Shown: piece by piece, positions 19,063-29,848 of the stretch | Layout: each line of letters opens with the position of its first letter | Numbering within the stretch: the first letter of the stretch is position 1 | Source of the DNA: Thomasclavelia sp. | GTDB taxonomy: Bacteria > Bacillota_I > Bacilli_A > Erysipelotrichales > Coprobacillaceae | Direction: 5' to 3' | Assembly (NCBI GenBank): GCA_020025035.1 | Contig: JAHHSU010000001.1 | Span: forward strand, 1 to 63,035 | DNA length: 63,035 nt | Notes under the pieces: generated by a model | What the model saw: the letters and a program-made list of their open reading frames with translations, nothing else | Told to the model about the DNA's origin: nothing | The model's database searches: none | Program-made: the position numbers and the translations under genes

Positions 19063-19608
19063 ATGTCTCGTGTTGGTAATAAACTAATTAATGTACCTGA
19101 AGGTGTAACAGTAGAAGTTGCAGCAGATAACACAGTTACTGTAAAAGGTGCAAAAGGGACTTTAGTGAAACAATTTTCTCCAGTTATCACAATTGAACAA
19201 GAAGAGAATGTTATCACTGTTAAAAGAAGTAGTGAAATTAAATCACATAAACAATTACATGGTACAACTAGAGCTATTCTTGCAAATATGATCGAAGGTG
19301 TTCATAATGGATTTAAAAAAGAATTAGAAATAGTTGGTATTGGATACCGTGGACAAATGAAAGGGAATAATTTAGTATTAAATGTTGGTTATTCTCATCC
19401 AGTTGAAATTGTACCTGAAGAAGGTGTAAAAATTGAAACTCCAAGTCAAACTTCAGTGATAGTATCTGGTATTGACAAGGAAAGAGTTGGAGAAATAGCT
19501 GCAAGAATAAGAGCAGTAAGAAAGCCTGAACCATATAAAGGAAAAGGTATTAAATATGTAGATGAAACTATTATCAGAAAAGAAGGTAAAACTGCTGGTA
19601 AGAAATAA
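19063..19608 (+). CDS. rplF: 50S ribosomal protein L6
   Basis: 181 aa; sits near the GTPase centre. The start at 19063 (MSRVGNK) follows CAGGAGG; an upstream GTG at 19054 overlaps that site and is unlikely. C-terminal motif [13 protein letters not shown] is intact. Confidence 0.97.
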   Translation: MSRVGNKLINVPEGVTVEVAADNTVTVKGAKGTLVKQFSPVITIEQEENVITVKRSSEIKSHKQLHGTTRAILANMIEGVHNGFKKELEIVGIGYRGQMKGNNLVLNVGYSHPVEIVPEEGVKIETPSQTSVIVSGIDKERVGEIAARIRAVRKPEPYKGKGIKYVDETIIRKEGKTAGKK

Positions 19609-19636
19609 TGTTTAACCAAGAAAGGAGTTACAGATT

Positions 19637-19993
19637 ATGATTAAAAAAGTTTCACGTAACGAAGTTCGTTTAAAACGTCATGCAAGAGTTCGTAATAAAA
19701 TAAGTGGAACTCCAGAATGTCCACGTTTAAATGTGTTCCGTTCTAATTCTCATATTCATACACAAATCATTGATGATGTTAATGGTGTTACATTAGTAGC
19801 TGCATCAAGTGTAGATATGAAATTAAAAAATGGTTCAAATATTGAAGCTGCAAAAGCAGTCGGAAGTGAAATTGCTAAAAGAGCGTTAGCTAAAAATATT
19901 GAAAAGGTAGTATTTGACCGTGGTGGATATGTTTACCATGGACGTGTAAAAGCTGTTGCAGAAGCTGCAAGAGAAGCTGGACTTAAATTCTAA
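19637..19993 (+). CDS. rplR: 50S ribosomal protein L18
   Basis: 118 aa; 5S rRNA-binding partner of L5. The [23 protein letters not shown] and [14 protein letters not shown] blocks are diagnostic. Confidence 0.98.
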   Translation: MIKKVSRNEVRLKRHARVRNKISGTPECPRLNVFRSNSHIHTQIIDDVNGVTLVAASSVDMKLKNGSNIEAAKAVGSEIAKRALAKNIEKVVFDRGGYVYHGRVKAVAEAAREAGLKF

Positions 19994-20005
19994 AAGGAGG
20001 AAAAT

Positions 20006-20530
20006 ATGGAACAACGTAAACAAAGAAACCCTAGAGGGCCTAGAAATCAAGAAAAAGAATTTGAAGAACGTGTTGTTACTATTAACCGTGTTACAAAGGT
20101 AACTAAAGGTGGACGTATATTCCGTTTTGCTGCTTTAGTAGTTATCGGCGACAAAAAAGGTCGTGTTGGTTTTGGGACTGGTAAAGCTAACGAAGTACCA
20201 GATGCAATTCGCAAAGCATCAGAAGCTGCTAAGCGTAATATTATAAATGTACCTGTACTTCACGGAACTACACCTCATGAAGTTACTGGAGTTTTTGGTT
20301 CAGGAAAAGTATTTATTAAACCTGCAACTGCTGGTACAGGAATTATTGCTGGTGGACCAGTTCGTGCTGTTGTAGAATTAGCAGGATATACAGATATCTT
20401 ATCAAAATCATTAGGATCAAGAACACCTATTAACATGGTAAGAGCAACACTTGAAGGTTTAGCATCATTAAAAACAGTTGAACAAGTTTCTCAATTAAGA
20501 GACAAAACTGAACAAGAAATATATGGATAG
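20006..20530 (+). CDS. rpsE: 30S ribosomal protein S5
   Basis: 174 aa; decoding-fidelity protein. It has the double-stranded-RNA-binding N-domain ([19 protein letters not shown]) and the [17 protein letters not shown] loop where spectinomycin/ram-type changes map; both look wild type. Confidence 0.98.
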   Translation: MEQRKQRNPRGPRNQEKEFEERVVTINRVTKVTKGGRIFRFAALVVIGDKKGRVGFGTGKANEVPDAIRKASEAAKRNIINVPVLHGTTPHEVTGVFGSGKVFIKPATAGTGIIAGGPVRAVVELAGYTDILSKSLGSRTPINMVRATLEGLASLKTVEQVSQLRDKTEQEIYG

Positions 20531-20543
20531 GAGGGCGTAAAAT

Positions 20544-20726
20544 ATGGCTAAAGAAGTTATGATTACGCTTGTAAAAAGTCCAATTGGTTCTAAACAAAAC
20601 CAAAAAGACACTCTTAAAGCGTTAGGTCTTAATAAAATTAGAAAAACAGTTACTAAAGAAAACAACGTTTTTATTCAAGGTATGATTAAAACAGTTGCTC
20701 ATCTTGTAGAAGTTAAAGAAATTTAG
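20544..20726 (+). CDS. rpmD: 50S ribosomal protein L30
   Basis: 60-aa short bacterial L30. The [21 protein letters not shown] motif is characteristic. Preceded by TAGGAGG, followed closely by rplO. Confidence 0.97.
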   Translation: MAKEVMITLVKSPIGSKQNQKDTLKALGLNKIRKTVTKENNVFIQGMIKTVAHLVEVKEI

Positions 20727-20740
20727 TAGGAGGTGTGAAC

Positions 20741-21181
20741 ATGAAATTACATGAATTACAGTATACAGAAGGTGCTCGTAAAGCTAGAAAACGTGTAGGT
20801 CGTGGAACTAGTTCTGGGACTGGAAAAACTTCTGGTAGAGGTCAAAAAGGTCAAAATTCAAGATCTGGTGGTGGTAAAAAACCTGGTTTTGAAGGTGGAC
20901 AAACACCATTATTCATGCGTATTCCAAAACGTGGTTTTACTAATATTAACCGCAAAGAATACGGTATTGTTAATCTAGATGGATTAAATCGATTTGACAA
21001 TGATACTATCGTTACACCTGAATTATTAATTGAAACAGGATTAGTAAAAAAAGAATTAGATGGTATTAAAGTTTTGGGTAATGGTAAATTAGAAAAAGCA
21101 TTGACAGTAAAAGCTCATAAATTTTCAAAATCAGCTGTTTCTGCAATAGAAGCCGCAGGTGGAAAAATTGAGGTGATCTAG
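20741..21181 (+). CDS. rplO: 50S ribosomal protein L15
   Basis: 146 aa; late 50S assembly. The Gly-rich [21 protein letters not shown] segment is diagnostic. ATG at 20741 is preferred over the GTG at 20735, which lies 1 nt from TAGGAGG. Its final codons carry the secY ribosome site. Confidence 0.97.
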   Translation: MKLHELQYTEGARKARKRVGRGTSSGTGKTSGRGQKGQNSRSGGGKKPGFEGGQTPLFMRIPKRGFTNINRKEYGIVNLDGLNRFDNDTIVTPELLIETGLVKKELDGIKVLGNGKLEKALTVKAHKFSKSAVSAIEAAGGKIEVI

Positions 21182-21182
21182 A

Positions 21183-22532
21183 ATGATTGCTTTCCTAAAA
21201 AAAGCATTAAAAAAGGGTGAATTACGTAAAAAGATACTTTTTACTTTAGGTATGCTGTTTGTATTTCGTATTGGAAGTGCGATTGCTATACCTGCTATTA
21301 ATGCAAGTAAGCTTACTGACGGATTAGGTAATACTGGGATTATATCATTAATGAATATGCTTGGTGGAGGTTCTTTAGAAAGATTTTCATTATTTTCATT
21401 AGGGGTATCTCCTTATATTACTTCTTCAATTATTATTGAGTTATTATCAATGGATGTTATTCCAATTCTTTCACAATGGAAGGAAGAAGGAGACGTTGGT
21501 AGAAAGAAAAAAGATAAAGTAACACGTTATTTGACAGTGGCTCTTGCAGCAATTCAAGGATTTAGTTTAACATATGCATTTGATCGTTCATATGGTATAT
21601 TAAGAGTTTCAGGATTTATGTCATATGCTTATGTTGTTCTTGTAATGGTTACAGGATCAATGTTTGCAATGTGGATGGCAGACCAAATTACGAATAAAGG
21701 AATAGGTAATGGAACATCTTTATTAATCTTTACGGGAATAGTGTCTAACCTTCCTTCAAGTTTTATTACTGCATTCAATAGTTTGGTTCCACTTCATGGA
21801 GGAAAAAAATCATTGGTATTAGGAATTTTGAACTACAGTGGATTTATATTACTATATTTATTAATTGTTGTATTTGTAGTTTATAATGAAGGAGCTACTA
21901 GAAAAATTCCAACAGTATATACTAGAAATTCTAATACTATGATGCGCTCAAGAGATACCTCATATATACCAATAAAAATTAATAGTGCAGGGGTAATACC
22001 AGTAATTTTTGCATCTTCTATGCTTGCCACACCATTAACTATTAGTCAGTTATTTGGAAGTGGACCAGTTAGAAATTTTATTACTAAATACTGTACTTAT
22101 AATGATCCACTTACTTATCCATTTGGATTTATAATTTATTTAATTCTTATTGTTCTGTTTTCATTCTTTTATGCAAATATTCAAATTGATGTAAATAGAA
22201 TTAATAATGATTTAGCTAGTAGTGGAGGGATGGTTCCAGGATTCAATATTTGGAAAAGAGATAAAATAAAAGAACCGACTAAAAAACCGTCACCAACTGA
22301 GATTTATTTATATAAGGTTTTAAATAGAATAACAGTTGTAGGCTCATTATTTCTTGTTATTGTTGCATTAATCCCTATTTTAATTCCTGTAATTTGGAAA
22401 TCAGTTGCCAATAGTGCAATCACTTTGTATGGTACAGGATTAATTATTGTAACTGGTGTTGCATTAGAAACTGTAAAACAAATGAAAACACATATTACAA
22501 GAAAAGAATACAAGGGCCGTATTCGCAGATAG
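21183..22532 (+). CDS. secY: preprotein translocase subunit SecY
   Basis: 449-aa channel of the Sec translocon in the inner membrane with about ten transmembrane helices. The plug/gate region shows [16 protein letters not shown] (about 76-91), and the cytosolic SecA/ribosome-contact loop shows [25 protein letters not shown]-like sequence. C-terminal [14 protein letters not shown] is basic. Starts one base after rplO, so coupled. Confidence 0.97.
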   Translation: MIAFLKKALKKGELRKKILFTLGMLFVFRIGSAIAIPAINASKLTDGLGNTGIISLMNMLGGGSLERFSLFSLGVSPYITSSIIIELLSMDVIPILSQWKEEGDVGRKKKDKVTRYLTVALAAIQGFSLTYAFDRSYGILRVSGFMSYAYVVLVMVTGSMFAMWMADQITNKGIGNGTSLLIFTGIVSNLPSSFITAFNSLVPLHGGKKSLVLGILNYSGFILLYLLIVVFVVYNEGATRKIPTVYTRNSNTMMRSRDTSYIPIKINSAGVIPVIFASSMLATPLTISQLFGSGPVRNFITKYCTYNDPLTYPFGFIIYLILIVLFSFFYANIQIDVNRINNDLASSGGMVPGFNIWKRDKIKEPTKKPSPTEIYLYKVLNRITVVGSLFLVIVALIPILIPVIWKSVANSAITLYGTGLIIVTGVALETVKQMKTHITRKEYKGRIRR

Positions 22533-22554
22533 ATATATGGAAAAGAGGAGTAAC

Positions 22555-23208
22555 ATGAATATTATTTTAATGGGTCCTCCAGGAGCAGGCAAAGGCACTC
22601 AAGCTGAAAAATTAGTTGAAAATTTTGGTGTAACACAAATTTCAACAGGTGATATGTTTAGAGAAGCAATGAAGAATAATACTGAAGCAGGAAAAAAAGC
22701 AAAATCATATATTGATCAAGGGTTACTTGTTCCTGATGAAGTTACAAACGAAATTGTTAGAGAAAGATTACAATATGGAAATTTTTCTAATGGGTTTATT
22801 TTAGATGGTTATCCACGAAATATTTCCCAAGCTGAAGCTTTAAAAAAAATTGCTTCAGAATTAAAAATTAAAATTGATGCTGTAATCAATATAGATGTTG
22901 ATTTTAATCAGTTAATTGAACGTTTATCAGCACGTAGAATTTGTCACGAATGTGGTGCAACATATAATCTAAAATTTAAACCTACTAAAGTTGCAGGTGT
23001 TTGTGATAAATGTAACGGTGAATTATATCAACGTAGTGATGAAAATGAAGAAACTGTAAAAACACGATTAGAAACATATATTGCACAAACAAAACCATTA
23101 ATTGAATATTATGAAAAAGAAGGTATACTTATTTCTATTAATGGTGATCAATCAATGGATTTAGTGTATAATGATATTGTTTCTAGCATTCAGTTAAGTA
23201 CAAGATAG
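22555..23208 (+). CDS. adk: adenylate kinase
   Basis: 217 aa; converts ATP + AMP to 2 ADP in the cytosol. P-loop GPPGAGKG (7-14), AMP-binding LDGYPRN (about 84-90), and a zinc LID with two CxxC pairs (CHEC and CDKC) typical of Gram-positive enzymes. Start at 22555 after GAGGAG; the upstream ATG at 22537 lacks a site. Usual position after secY. Confidence 0.97.
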   Translation: MNIILMGPPGAGKGTQAEKLVENFGVTQISTGDMFREAMKNNTEAGKKAKSYIDQGLLVPDEVTNEIVRERLQYGNFSNGFILDGYPRNISQAEALKKIASELKIKIDAVINIDVDFNQLIERLSARRICHECGATYNLKFKPTKVAGVCDKCNGELYQRSDENEETVKTRLETYIAQTKPLIEYYEKEGILISINGDQSMDLVYNDIVSSIQLSTR

Positions 23209-23219
23209 GTGTGTTTAAC

Positions 23220-23966
23220 ATGATAGTAACAAAAGATACAAGAGAAATCGAAATGATGAAGGAAGCAGGTAGAATTGTAGCTTTAGTTCATCAAAAAATG
23301 GCTGAAATAATTAAGCCTGGAATAACAACTTTAGAATTAGATGCTATAGCAGAAAAAATCATAAGAGATTGTGGAGCTAGTCCTTCATTTAAAAATTATG
23401 GAGGATTTCCTGCTAGCATCTGTACTTCAATTAATGATGAAATTGTTCATGGTATACCAAGTCATCGTGTTTTAAAAGATGGAGATATTATTTCTGTTGA
23501 TGTAGGAGCATGTTATAAGGGATATCATGGAGATAGCGCATGGACATATGCAGTTGGAAATATCAATGATGAGGCAAATAGAATAATGAATGCAACTAAG
23601 GGAGCATTATTTGCAGGGTTAGAGAACGCTAAACCTGGAAATCGTTTATCTGATATTTCTCATGCAATCGAATTGTATTTAAACAGTCATGGTTGTACAA
23701 CTCCTTTAGAATATACTGGACATGGTGTTGGCTCAAAACTACACGAGGATCCATCAATACCAAATCATGGTGCTCCAGGAAGGGGTCCAAGATTAAAACC
23801 AGGTATGACACTTGCTATTGAACCTATGGGGCATGGCGGGAAAGCAGATATTCGTATTTTAGATGATAATTGGACGGCTGTAACAGCAGATGGTTCGTTA
23901 GCTGCCCATTATGAGCATAGTATCGTTATTACAAACGATGGATATGAAATTCTAACAAAATTATAA
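23220..23966 (+). CDS. map: methionine aminopeptidase, type I
   Basis: 248 aa; removes the initiator Met from new proteins. The metal-site pattern is present: [17 protein letters not shown] with the two Asp ligands, [12 protein letters not shown] with the His, EPMGH and the final EHS. ATG at 23220 is preferred to the GTG at 23211. Follows adk as in Bacillus. Confidence 0.96.
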   Translation: MIVTKDTREIEMMKEAGRIVALVHQKMAEIIKPGITTLELDAIAEKIIRDCGASPSFKNYGGFPASICTSINDEIVHGIPSHRVLKDGDIISVDVGACYKGYHGDSAWTYAVGNINDEANRIMNATKGALFAGLENAKPGNRLSDISHAIELYLNSHGCTTPLEYTGHGVGSKLHEDPSIPNHGAPGRGPRLKPGMTLAIEPMGHGGKADIRILDDNWTAVTADGSLAAHYEHSIVITNDGYEILTKL

Positions 23967-23986
23967 ATGCAAAGGAGAATATATGA

Positions 23987-24208
23987 ATGGCAAAAAAGGA
24001 TGATGTAATTGAAGTAGAGGCAACTGTGGTGGAAACACTGCCGAATGCTACGTTTAAAGTTGCTTTAGAAAATGGAGTTATTATTGATGCTCACGTTTCT
24101 GGTAAAATCCGTATGAACTACATTCGCATTTTACCAGGTGATAAGGTAACTGTAGAAATATCTCCATATGATTTAACACGTGGGCGAATCACATTTAGAC
24201 ATAAATAA
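23987..24208 (+). CDS. infA: translation initiation factor IF-1
   Basis: 73-aa OB-fold factor that occupies the ribosomal A site during initiation. Canonical ends: [16 protein letters not shown] and [22 protein letters not shown] lies upstream; rpmJ follows 26 nt later. Confidence 0.98.
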   Translation: MAKKDDVIEVEATVVETLPNATFKVALENGVIIDAHVSGKIRMNYIRILPGDKVTVEISPYDLTRGRITFRHK

Positions 24209-24233
24209 AATCTTCCAAAAGGAGGGAATGAAG

Positions 24234-24347
24234 ATGAAGGTAAGACCATCAGTAAAACCAATGTGTGATAAATGTAGAGTAATTAAGCGTAAAGGGAAAG
24301 TAATGGTTATTTGTGAAAACCCTAAGCATAAACAAAGACAAGGATAA
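24234..24347 (+). CDS. rpmJ: 50S ribosomal protein L36
   Basis: 37-aa zinc-ribbon protein, begins [20 protein letters not shown]. Zinc ligands Cys11, Cys14, Cys27 and His32 are present, so this is the zinc form. AAAAGGAGGG precedes the ATG and the canonical infA-rpmJ-rpsM order confirms it despite its size. Confidence 0.97.
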   Translation: MKVRPSVKPMCDKCRVIKRKGKVMVICENPKHKQRQG

Positions 24348-24362
24348 TTAGGAGGAAATAGT

Positions 24363-24728
24363 ATGGCACGTATTGCAGGTGTAGATATACCACGTGAAAA
24401 GCGTGTAGTAATTTCATTAACATATGTATATGGAATTGGAAAATCAAGAGCTCAAGAAATCTTAAAAAATGTAGGAATTAGTGAAGATGTTAGAGTAAAG
24501 GACTTAACAGAAGATCAAATTGGTCAAATAAGAAAAGAAGTAGAAAAGTTTAAGGTTGAAGGAGATCTTCGTAGAGAAACTGCGTTAAATATTAAACGTT
24601 TAATGGAAATTGGATGTTACAGAGGAATTCGTCATCGTAGAGGACTTCCTGTACGTGGTCAAAAAACTAAGACAAATGCACGTACTCGTAAAGGAAAAGC
24701 ACGTCCAATTGCTGGAAAGAAAAAATAG
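24363..24728 (+). CDS. rpsM: 30S ribosomal protein S13
   Basis: 121 aa; 30S head protein bridging to L5. [15 protein letters not shown] start, the helix-hairpin-helix [14 protein letters not shown] and [22 protein letters not shown] tail are all standard. Confidence 0.98.
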   Translation: MARIAGVDIPREKRVVISLTYVYGIGKSRAQEILKNVGISEDVRVKDLTEDQIGQIRKEVEKFKVEGDLRRETALNIKRLMEIGCYRGIRHRRGLPVRGQKTKTNARTRKGKARPIAGKKK

Positions 24729-24747
24729 TTTAGGAGGGTGTAACTAA

Positions 24748-25143
24748 ATGGCAAAAGTAAAACAAAATACACGTGGTAAAAGACGTGTTAAGAAAAATAT
24801 TGCAAAAGGTGTAGCACATGTTCATTCAACATTTAATAATACAATTGTAACAATTGCAGATGAACATGGAAATGTATTAACTTGGTCAAGTGCTGGTGCA
24901 TTAGGATTTAAAGGATCAAGAAAATCTACACCATATGCTGCACAAATGGCATCTGAAGCTGCAGCAAAAGCCTCAATGGATCAAGGAATGAAAACAGTTG
25001 AAGTAAACGTAAAAGGTCCTGGGCCTGGACGTGAAGCTGCAGTTAGAGCTTTACAAGCTGCAGGTTTAGAAATTACATCAATTAATGATGTGACACCAAT
25101 TCCACATAACGGATGTCGTCCACCAAAACGTCCTCGTGGATAA
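24748..25143 (+). CDS. rpsK: 30S ribosomal protein S11
   Basis: 131 aa; platform protein near the E site. The [17 protein letters not shown] and [12 protein letters not shown] motifs are diagnostic. Lies between rpsM and rpoA as usual (rpsD is not here, as in many Bacillota). Confidence 0.98.
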   Translation: MAKVKQNTRGKRRVKKNIAKGVAHVHSTFNNTIVTIADEHGNVLTWSSAGALGFKGSRKSTPYAAQMASEAAAKASMDQGMKTVEVNVKGPGPGREAAVRALQAAGLEITSINDVTPIPHNGCRPPKRPRG

Positions 25144-25173
25144 TATAAATAAAATCAAGGAGGAGGGAAAGGC

Positions 25174-26118
25174 ATGCAAAAATTTGAAAAAGCAAATTTT
25201 AATATCCAAGAATATAATGAGTCAGAAAATTATGGTAAGTTTGTAATTGAACCGCTAGAAAGAGGATTTGGAACTACTTTAGGAAATGCTCTAAGACGTG
25301 TATTATTATCATCACTTCCTGGATCAGCTGTCAATTCTGTAAAAATTCAAGGTGCAATTCATGAATTTTCTGCAGTAGATGGTGTGGTTGAAGATGTTAC
25401 AAGTATCATTTTGAATTTAAAACAGTTGGTATTTGATATAGAAGATGATTCTCAAGTTACAATGACAATTGACGTAAAAGGGCCTGCAACCATTACAGCT
25501 GCAGATATCCAATGTCCAGAAAATGTGAGAATGATTAGTAATGATTTGGTAATTGCTAATGTAGCTGAAGGTGCACATTTTTATATGGAAATGTATGCTA
25601 AAAAGGATCGAGGATATGTAGGTTCTGATATTAACAAAAAGTCTATTAATCAAATAGGAATTATTCCAACTGACTCTATTTACTCTCCAATTGAGAAAGT
25701 TTCGTATTCTGTTGAACCGACAAGAGTAGGTCAAAGTGTTAAATATGATCAGCTAACAATGGAAATTATGACAAATGGTGCAATAAAACCACATGAAGCA
25801 TTAGCATTAGCATCAAAAATTCTTGTAGAACATTTAAATTTATTTGTAGACTTAAATGATATGGCAGTAAATATGGAAATTATGTCTGAATCTACTACTG
25901 ATTCAACAAATAAAGTGCTTGATATGTCAATTGAAGAATTAGATTTATCTGTTCGTTCATACAATTGTTTAAAGCGTGCAGGAATTCAAACAGTACAAGA
26001 GTTAGCTGAAAAGAATGAAGATGAAATGATTAAGGTAAGAAATTTAGGTAAAAAATCACTAAAAGAAGTAAAAGAAAAATTACATGAATTAGGATTAGGG
26101 TTTAAACCTGGAGAATAA
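25174..26118 (+). CDS. rpoA: RNA polymerase subunit alpha
   Basis: 314 aa. The N-terminal assembly domain (LERGFGTTLGNALRRVLLSSLPG, about 28-50) dimerises and nucleates core polymerase. After a flexible linker (~235-250) the C-terminal domain SVRSYNCLKRAGIQTVQEL contacts UP elements and activators. AGGAGG precedes the ATG. Confidence 0.98.
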   Translation: MQKFEKANFNIQEYNESENYGKFVIEPLERGFGTTLGNALRRVLLSSLPGSAVNSVKIQGAIHEFSAVDGVVEDVTSIILNLKQLVFDIEDDSQVTMTIDVKGPATITAADIQCPENVRMISNDLVIANVAEGAHFYMEMYAKKDRGYVGSDINKKSINQIGIIPTDSIYSPIEKVSYSVEPTRVGQSVKYDQLTMEIMTNGAIKPHEALALASKILVEHLNLFVDLNDMAVNMEIMSESTTDSTNKVLDMSIEELDLSVRSYNCLKRAGIQTVQELAEKNEDEMIKVRNLGKKSLKEVKEKLHELGLGFKPGE

Positions 26119-26150
26119 CCTTATAATATGTAGGAAGGAGTGCTTATATT

Positions 26151-26513
26151 ATGGCGAAGAATAGAAAATTAGGTCGTACATCTGATCAAAGAAAAGCAAT
26201 GTTACGTAATCTTGCTACTGATGTAATTATGTATGGTCAAATCGAAACAACTGAAACAAGAGCAAAAGAAGTACGTTCAATTGTAGAAGAATTAATTACA
26301 TTAGGTAAACGTGGTGATTTGCATGCAAGAAGACAAGCAGCAGCAGTTTTATTTAATGTTAAAGATGAGACTTCATCAAAAAATACTGTACAAAAATTAT
26401 TTGATGAAGTTGCACCTAAATACGCAAATGTAAATGGTGGTTATACAAGAATTTTAAAAACATATAACCGTAGAGGAGATAATGCTCCAATGGCAATTAT
26501 CACATTAATCTAA
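26151..26513 (+). CDS. rplQ: 50S ribosomal protein L17
   Basis: 120 aa; tunnel-exit protein. [20 protein letters not shown] and the [23 protein letters not shown]-terminus are standard. Last gene of the long operon; its stop lies in the left arm of the terminator. Confidence 0.98.
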   Translation: MAKNRKLGRTSDQRKAMLRNLATDVIMYGQIETTETRAKEVRSIVEELITLGKRGDLHARRQAAAVLFNVKDETSSKNTVQKLFDEVAPKYANVNGGYTRILKTYNRRGDNAPMAIITLI

Positions 26514-26536
26514 AAGGAGTATATCTCCTTTTTTTT
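26512..26536 (+). terminator. ribosomal operon terminator
   Basis: 8-bp stem AAAAGGAG / CTCCTTTT (26512-26519 / 26525-26532) with a five-base loop and Ts to 26536. It starts inside the rplQ stop codon and ends the rpsJ-rplQ operon. Confidence 0.8.
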
Positions 26537-26561
26537 AATAGTTAACAGCTATTCAATTTGC

Positions 26562-26590
26562 TTGACAATGTATCTATCTACTAATAAAAT
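26562..26590 (+). promoter_or_regulatory. promoter of ecfA1-ecfA2-ecfT-truA
   Basis: TTGACA (26562-26567), 17-bp spacer, TAAAAT (26585-26590), near consensus. It starts a new unit directly behind the ribosomal terminator, so the ECF genes need not depend on read-through. Confidence 0.8.
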
Positions 26591-26614
26591 AATATAAATG
26601 TAGAGGTGGTTACT

Positions 26615-27448
26615 GTGACAAATTGTATAGAATTAAAAAATGTATCGTTTGGATATGACGATTTAAGTAATAGTGTAATTGATAATGTGTCATTTAATAT
26701 TCAACAAGGATCATATACCGTTATTTTAGGATGTAATGGTAGCGGAAAATCTACATTAGCAAAATTAATTATGGGACTTTTAGAGGTTAAAAGTGGGAAT
26801 ATTTTTGTAAATAATATGTTGTTGAACGAACAAAATATATATCATATACGAAAAAAAATAGGAATTGTTTTTCAAAATCCAGATAACCAGTTTATTGGAG
26901 CAACTGTACGAGATGATATTGCTTTTGGTCTAGAAAATAGGTGTATTGATCCTAGTAAAATGGAGGAGATTATTTTAGAATATTCTACTAAAGTAGGAAT
27001 GAATCAGTTTTTAGACCATGAACCATCAAAATTATCAGGTGGCCAAAAACAACGTGTAGCCATTGCAGGTATTTTAGCAATGTCTCCTGATATTATTATT
27101 TTAGATGAGGCAACAAGTATGTTGGATCCAAATGGTAAGGATGATATTTTAGAGTTAATTAGGCATATTAATAAAGAAACAAATTGTACAATTATTTCTA
27201 TTAGTCATGATATTGAAGAAGCTGTGTATGCTGATGATATTATTTTGTTAAATAACGGAAGGGTTATTAAACAAGGTAGGCCAGATGAACTATTAACAAA
27301 TGAAGATTTATTATTTGAATTGAAATTAGAGGAACCTTTTGCCTACAAATTGTCTAAAAAACTTGCGGAAAAAGGGATTGGTATAGGTATTACTTTAAAA
27401 AAAGAGGAGCTAATAAACGAATTATGTCAATTAAATTCGAAGATGTAA
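26615..27448 (+). CDS. ecfA1: ECF transporter ATPase EcfA1
   Basis: 277-aa ABC ATPase of the shared ECF vitamin-uptake module. Walker A GCNGSGKST, Q-loop QNPDNQFIG, signature LSGGQKQR and Walker B IIILDEATSMLD are intact; the C-terminal ~50 residues match the EcfA1 tail. GTG at 26615 is preferred to the GTG at 26606, which lies within the AGAGGTGG site. Overlaps ecfA2 by 25 bp. Confidence 0.95.
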   Translation: MTNCIELKNVSFGYDDLSNSVIDNVSFNIQQGSYTVILGCNGSGKSTLAKLIMGLLEVKSGNIFVNNMLLNEQNIYHIRKKIGIVFQNPDNQFIGATVRDDIAFGLENRCIDPSKMEEIILEYSTKVGMNQFLDHEPSKLSGGQKQRVAIAGILAMSPDIIILDEATSMLDPNGKDDILELIRHINKETNCTIISISHDIEEAVYADDIILLNNGRVIKQGRPDELLTNEDLLFELKLEEPFAYKLSKKLAEKGIGIGITLKKEELINELCQLNSKM

Positions 27449-28290
27449 CGCATATTTATGGTACACATACACCATATGAATATGTCGGAATAAAAAACGT
27501 CAATTTAAATATTAAAAAAAATTCTATTACTGCAATTATTGGACATACAGGTAGTGGCAAATCTACCTTAATTCAACACATCAATGCTTTAATGCTTCCT
27601 ACAAGGGGAAGGGTGATAATAGATGATTTTATGATCACTAGCAATAAGTCTCCTAAAGGATTAAAAGAACTTAGAAAAAAAGTAGGTTTTGTATTTCAAT
27701 TCCCAGAATATCAATTATTTGAAGATACAGTCGAAAAAGATATTATGTTTGGCCCATTAAATTTTGGTGTAGATTGTGACAAAGCGAAAGAAAATGCTAG
27801 AATTGCTTTAAAGACAGTTGGATTAGATGAATCCTTTTTAATGAAATCACCATTTGATTTATCAGGAGGTCAAAAAAGACGTGTAGCAATTGCAGGGATT
27901 TTAGTGATGAATCCAGATATACTAGTATTGGACGAACCAACAGCAGGATTAGATCCACAAGGAACTAGAGAAATGTTGCAGCTTTTTAAAAGTCTAAATG
28001 AACAAGGTAAAACAATTATCATGGTTACACATCATATGGATCATGTACTAGATTATTGTGATGAGGTAGTATTAATGAACGATGGACAGGTTGCTTATCA
28101 AGGTGACGTTACGGATTTATTCCATCAGTTTGATATCTTAGAGGAAACAGGGATTAAAATGCCAACTATTACACAATTTAGTTACGAATTAAATAAGTAT
28201 CACTTTTCAATTGATATGAATATTAAAGAGATAGATGCACTTGCATGTGCAATTAAGGAGGAAATCAATGGGAAACATCACGTTAGGTAA
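27424..28290 (+). CDS. ecfA2: ECF transporter ATPase EcfA2
   Basis: 288-aa partner ATPase forming the EcfA1-EcfA2 dimer. Walker A GHTGSGKST, QFPEYQLFEDTV Q-loop (typical of EcfA2), LSGGQKRR and ILVLDEPTAGLD are visible. Overlaps ecfA1 and ecfT by 25 and 23 bp. Confidence 0.95.
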   Translation: MSIKFEDVTHIYGTHTPYEYVGIKNVNLNIKKNSITAIIGHTGSGKSTLIQHINALMLPTRGRVIIDDFMITSNKSPKGLKELRKKVGFVFQFPEYQLFEDTVEKDIMFGPLNFGVDCDKAKENARIALKTVGLDESFLMKSPFDLSGGQKRRVAIAGILVMNPDILVLDEPTAGLDPQGTREMLQLFKSLNEQGKTIIMVTHHMDHVLDYCDEVVLMNDGQVAYQGDVTDLFHQFDILEETGIKMPTITQFSYELNKYHFSIDMNIKEIDALACAIKEEINGKHHVR

Positions 28291-29068
28291 ATACCTTCCA
28301 TATGATTCATTCATTCATCGATTAGATCCAAGATTAAAAATTTTATCATTACTAGCATTATTAATAGGGATATTTATTGATTCAGGTTTTCTAGGTTATT
28401 TATTACTTACTATTTTTGTATGGATAGTGATTACATTATCAAATATTAAAATAAGCTACATTTTAAAAGCAATTAAACCAATGCTTATTATGATGTTATT
28501 TTTAATGATTTTAAATGTGTTTATGATTAAGGAAGGTTTTGTACTAATAAGTTTAGGGAAAATTGAAATATATTCTGGAGGTATAATTCAAACTGCTTAT
28601 ATTTTGATAAGATTAGTTTTAATAGTGGCATTTACAACGATTTTGACTGCTACAACAAAACCTTTAGATTTAACATTAGGATTAGAACACTTATTTAGTC
28701 CTTTTAAGAAAGTAGGATTTCCTGCCCATGAGGTTGCTATGATGATATCGATTGCGTTAAGATTTATTCCAACTTTATTAGAAGAAGCAGAACGTATTAT
28801 GAAGGCACAAACAAGTAGAGGGGTAGATTTTAAAGAAGGAAAAATAAAAGAGAAAATAAAAGCTATTGTTTCTCTTATTGTCCCATTATTTATTTCTGCA
28901 TTTTTGCGCGCAGATGAACTTGCAAATGCAATGGAATGTAGAGGGTATAATCCAGAAGGGAAAAGGACACGATATAAACAGTTAAAATGGACTAAAAATG
29001 ATACTATATCTTCATTGATTGTTGTTGTTTTGATGATTTCAGTAGTTAGGATAAGTGTAGGATCATAA
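28268..29068 (+). CDS. ecfT: ECF transporter T component EcfT
   Basis: 266-aa membrane coupling subunit. N-terminal GKYLPYDSFIHRLDPRLK is a family hallmark; coupling motifs MKAQTSRGVDF and AMECRGYNPEGKRTR (the A-R-G type) are both present. Start at 28268 after AAGGAGG. With ecfA1A2 it forms a general module that energises separately encoded S components. Confidence 0.95.
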   Translation: MGNITLGKYLPYDSFIHRLDPRLKILSLLALLIGIFIDSGFLGYLLLTIFVWIVITLSNIKISYILKAIKPMLIMMLFLMILNVFMIKEGFVLISLGKIEIYSGGIIQTAYILIRLVLIVAFTTILTATTKPLDLTLGLEHLFSPFKKVGFPAHEVAMMISIALRFIPTLLEEAERIMKAQTSRGVDFKEGKIKEKIKAIVSLIVPLFISAFLRADELANAMECRGYNPEGKRTRYKQLKWTKNDTISSLIVVVLMISVVRISVGS

Positions 29069-29069
29069 T

Positions 29070-29798
29070 ATGAATAGAATAAAATGCACAGTAAAGTATG
29101 ATGGTAGTAAATTTCATGGATTTCAAATTCAAAATAATGAAAGAACTATACAAGGAGAAATACAAAAAGCTCTAAAAAATATCTGTCAAGAAGCCATTAT
29201 TATTCATGCATCTGGAAGGACAGATGCAAAAGTTCATGCAATAGCACAAGTATTCCATTTTGATACTAATAAAACGATGTCTAGTGAAAAGTGGAAAATG
29301 GCAATCAATCATTTTTTACCTAATGATATTTATATATGTGAATGTTTACAAGTAGACTTAGATTTTCATTCTAGATATAGTGCTGTTAAAAAAGAATATC
29401 GTTATTATTTAAATACAGCTAGTTATGATCCGTTTCAAACTAACTATATTTATCAGTACAATCGAACATTAGATATTGAAGCAATGAAAGATGCATTATA
29501 TATGTTTATTGGAGAACACAATTTTGCTTCATTTTGTACATATGATCAGTATGGAAATACTATTAGAACAATATATACATTTGAAATTATGGAAAAAAAT
29601 GGAATAATAGAATTTAGAGTAGTTGGAAATGGATTTAGAAGATATATGGTTCGTCATCTTGTAGGAGCTTTAATTCAAATTGGTGCACATCGTGTGACTA
29701 AAGAGGATGTAAAAAAGTGTTTAGATAGCGAAGGTAAACAACATATTTTATTTAAAGCTAAACCGCAAGGATTATATTTGTATAAAGTTTTTTATTAA
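29070..29798 (+). CDS. truA: tRNA pseudouridine(38-40) synthase TruA
   Basis: 242 aa. Isomerises U38-U40 in the tRNA anticodon arm. The catalytic Asp is in SGRTDAKVHA (Asp52); YDGSKFHGFQ and RRYMVRHLVGALIQIG are conserved. Begins one base after ecfT, so same transcript as the ECF genes, an arrangement also found in Bacillus. Confidence 0.97.
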   Translation: MNRIKCTVKYDGSKFHGFQIQNNERTIQGEIQKALKNICQEAIIIHASGRTDAKVHAIAQVFHFDTNKTMSSEKWKMAINHFLPNDIYICECLQVDLDFHSRYSAVKKEYRYYLNTASYDPFQTNYIYQYNRTLDIEAMKDALYMFIGEHNFASFCTYDQYGNTIRTIYTFEIMEKNGIIEFRVVGNGFRRYMVRHLVGALIQIGAHRVTKEDVKKCLDSEGKQHILFKAKPQGLYLYKVFY

Positions 29799-29813
29799 AA
29801 AAAGGGCAACATA

Positions 29814-29841
29814 TTGACAATTTTGTATAAGAAAGTATAAT
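29814..29841 (+). promoter_or_regulatory. rplM promoter
   Basis: TTGACA (29814-29819), 16-bp spacer, TATAAT (29836-29841): both consensus hexamers. Start near 29848, right at the beginning of the L13 leader. Confidence 0.8.
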
Positions 29842-29848
29842 AAATAAT

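Noticed and set aside
26118-26150. TATAAT-like word before rplQ as an internal promoter
   Set aside because: No matching -35 within rpoA at proper spacing; AT-rich chance match.
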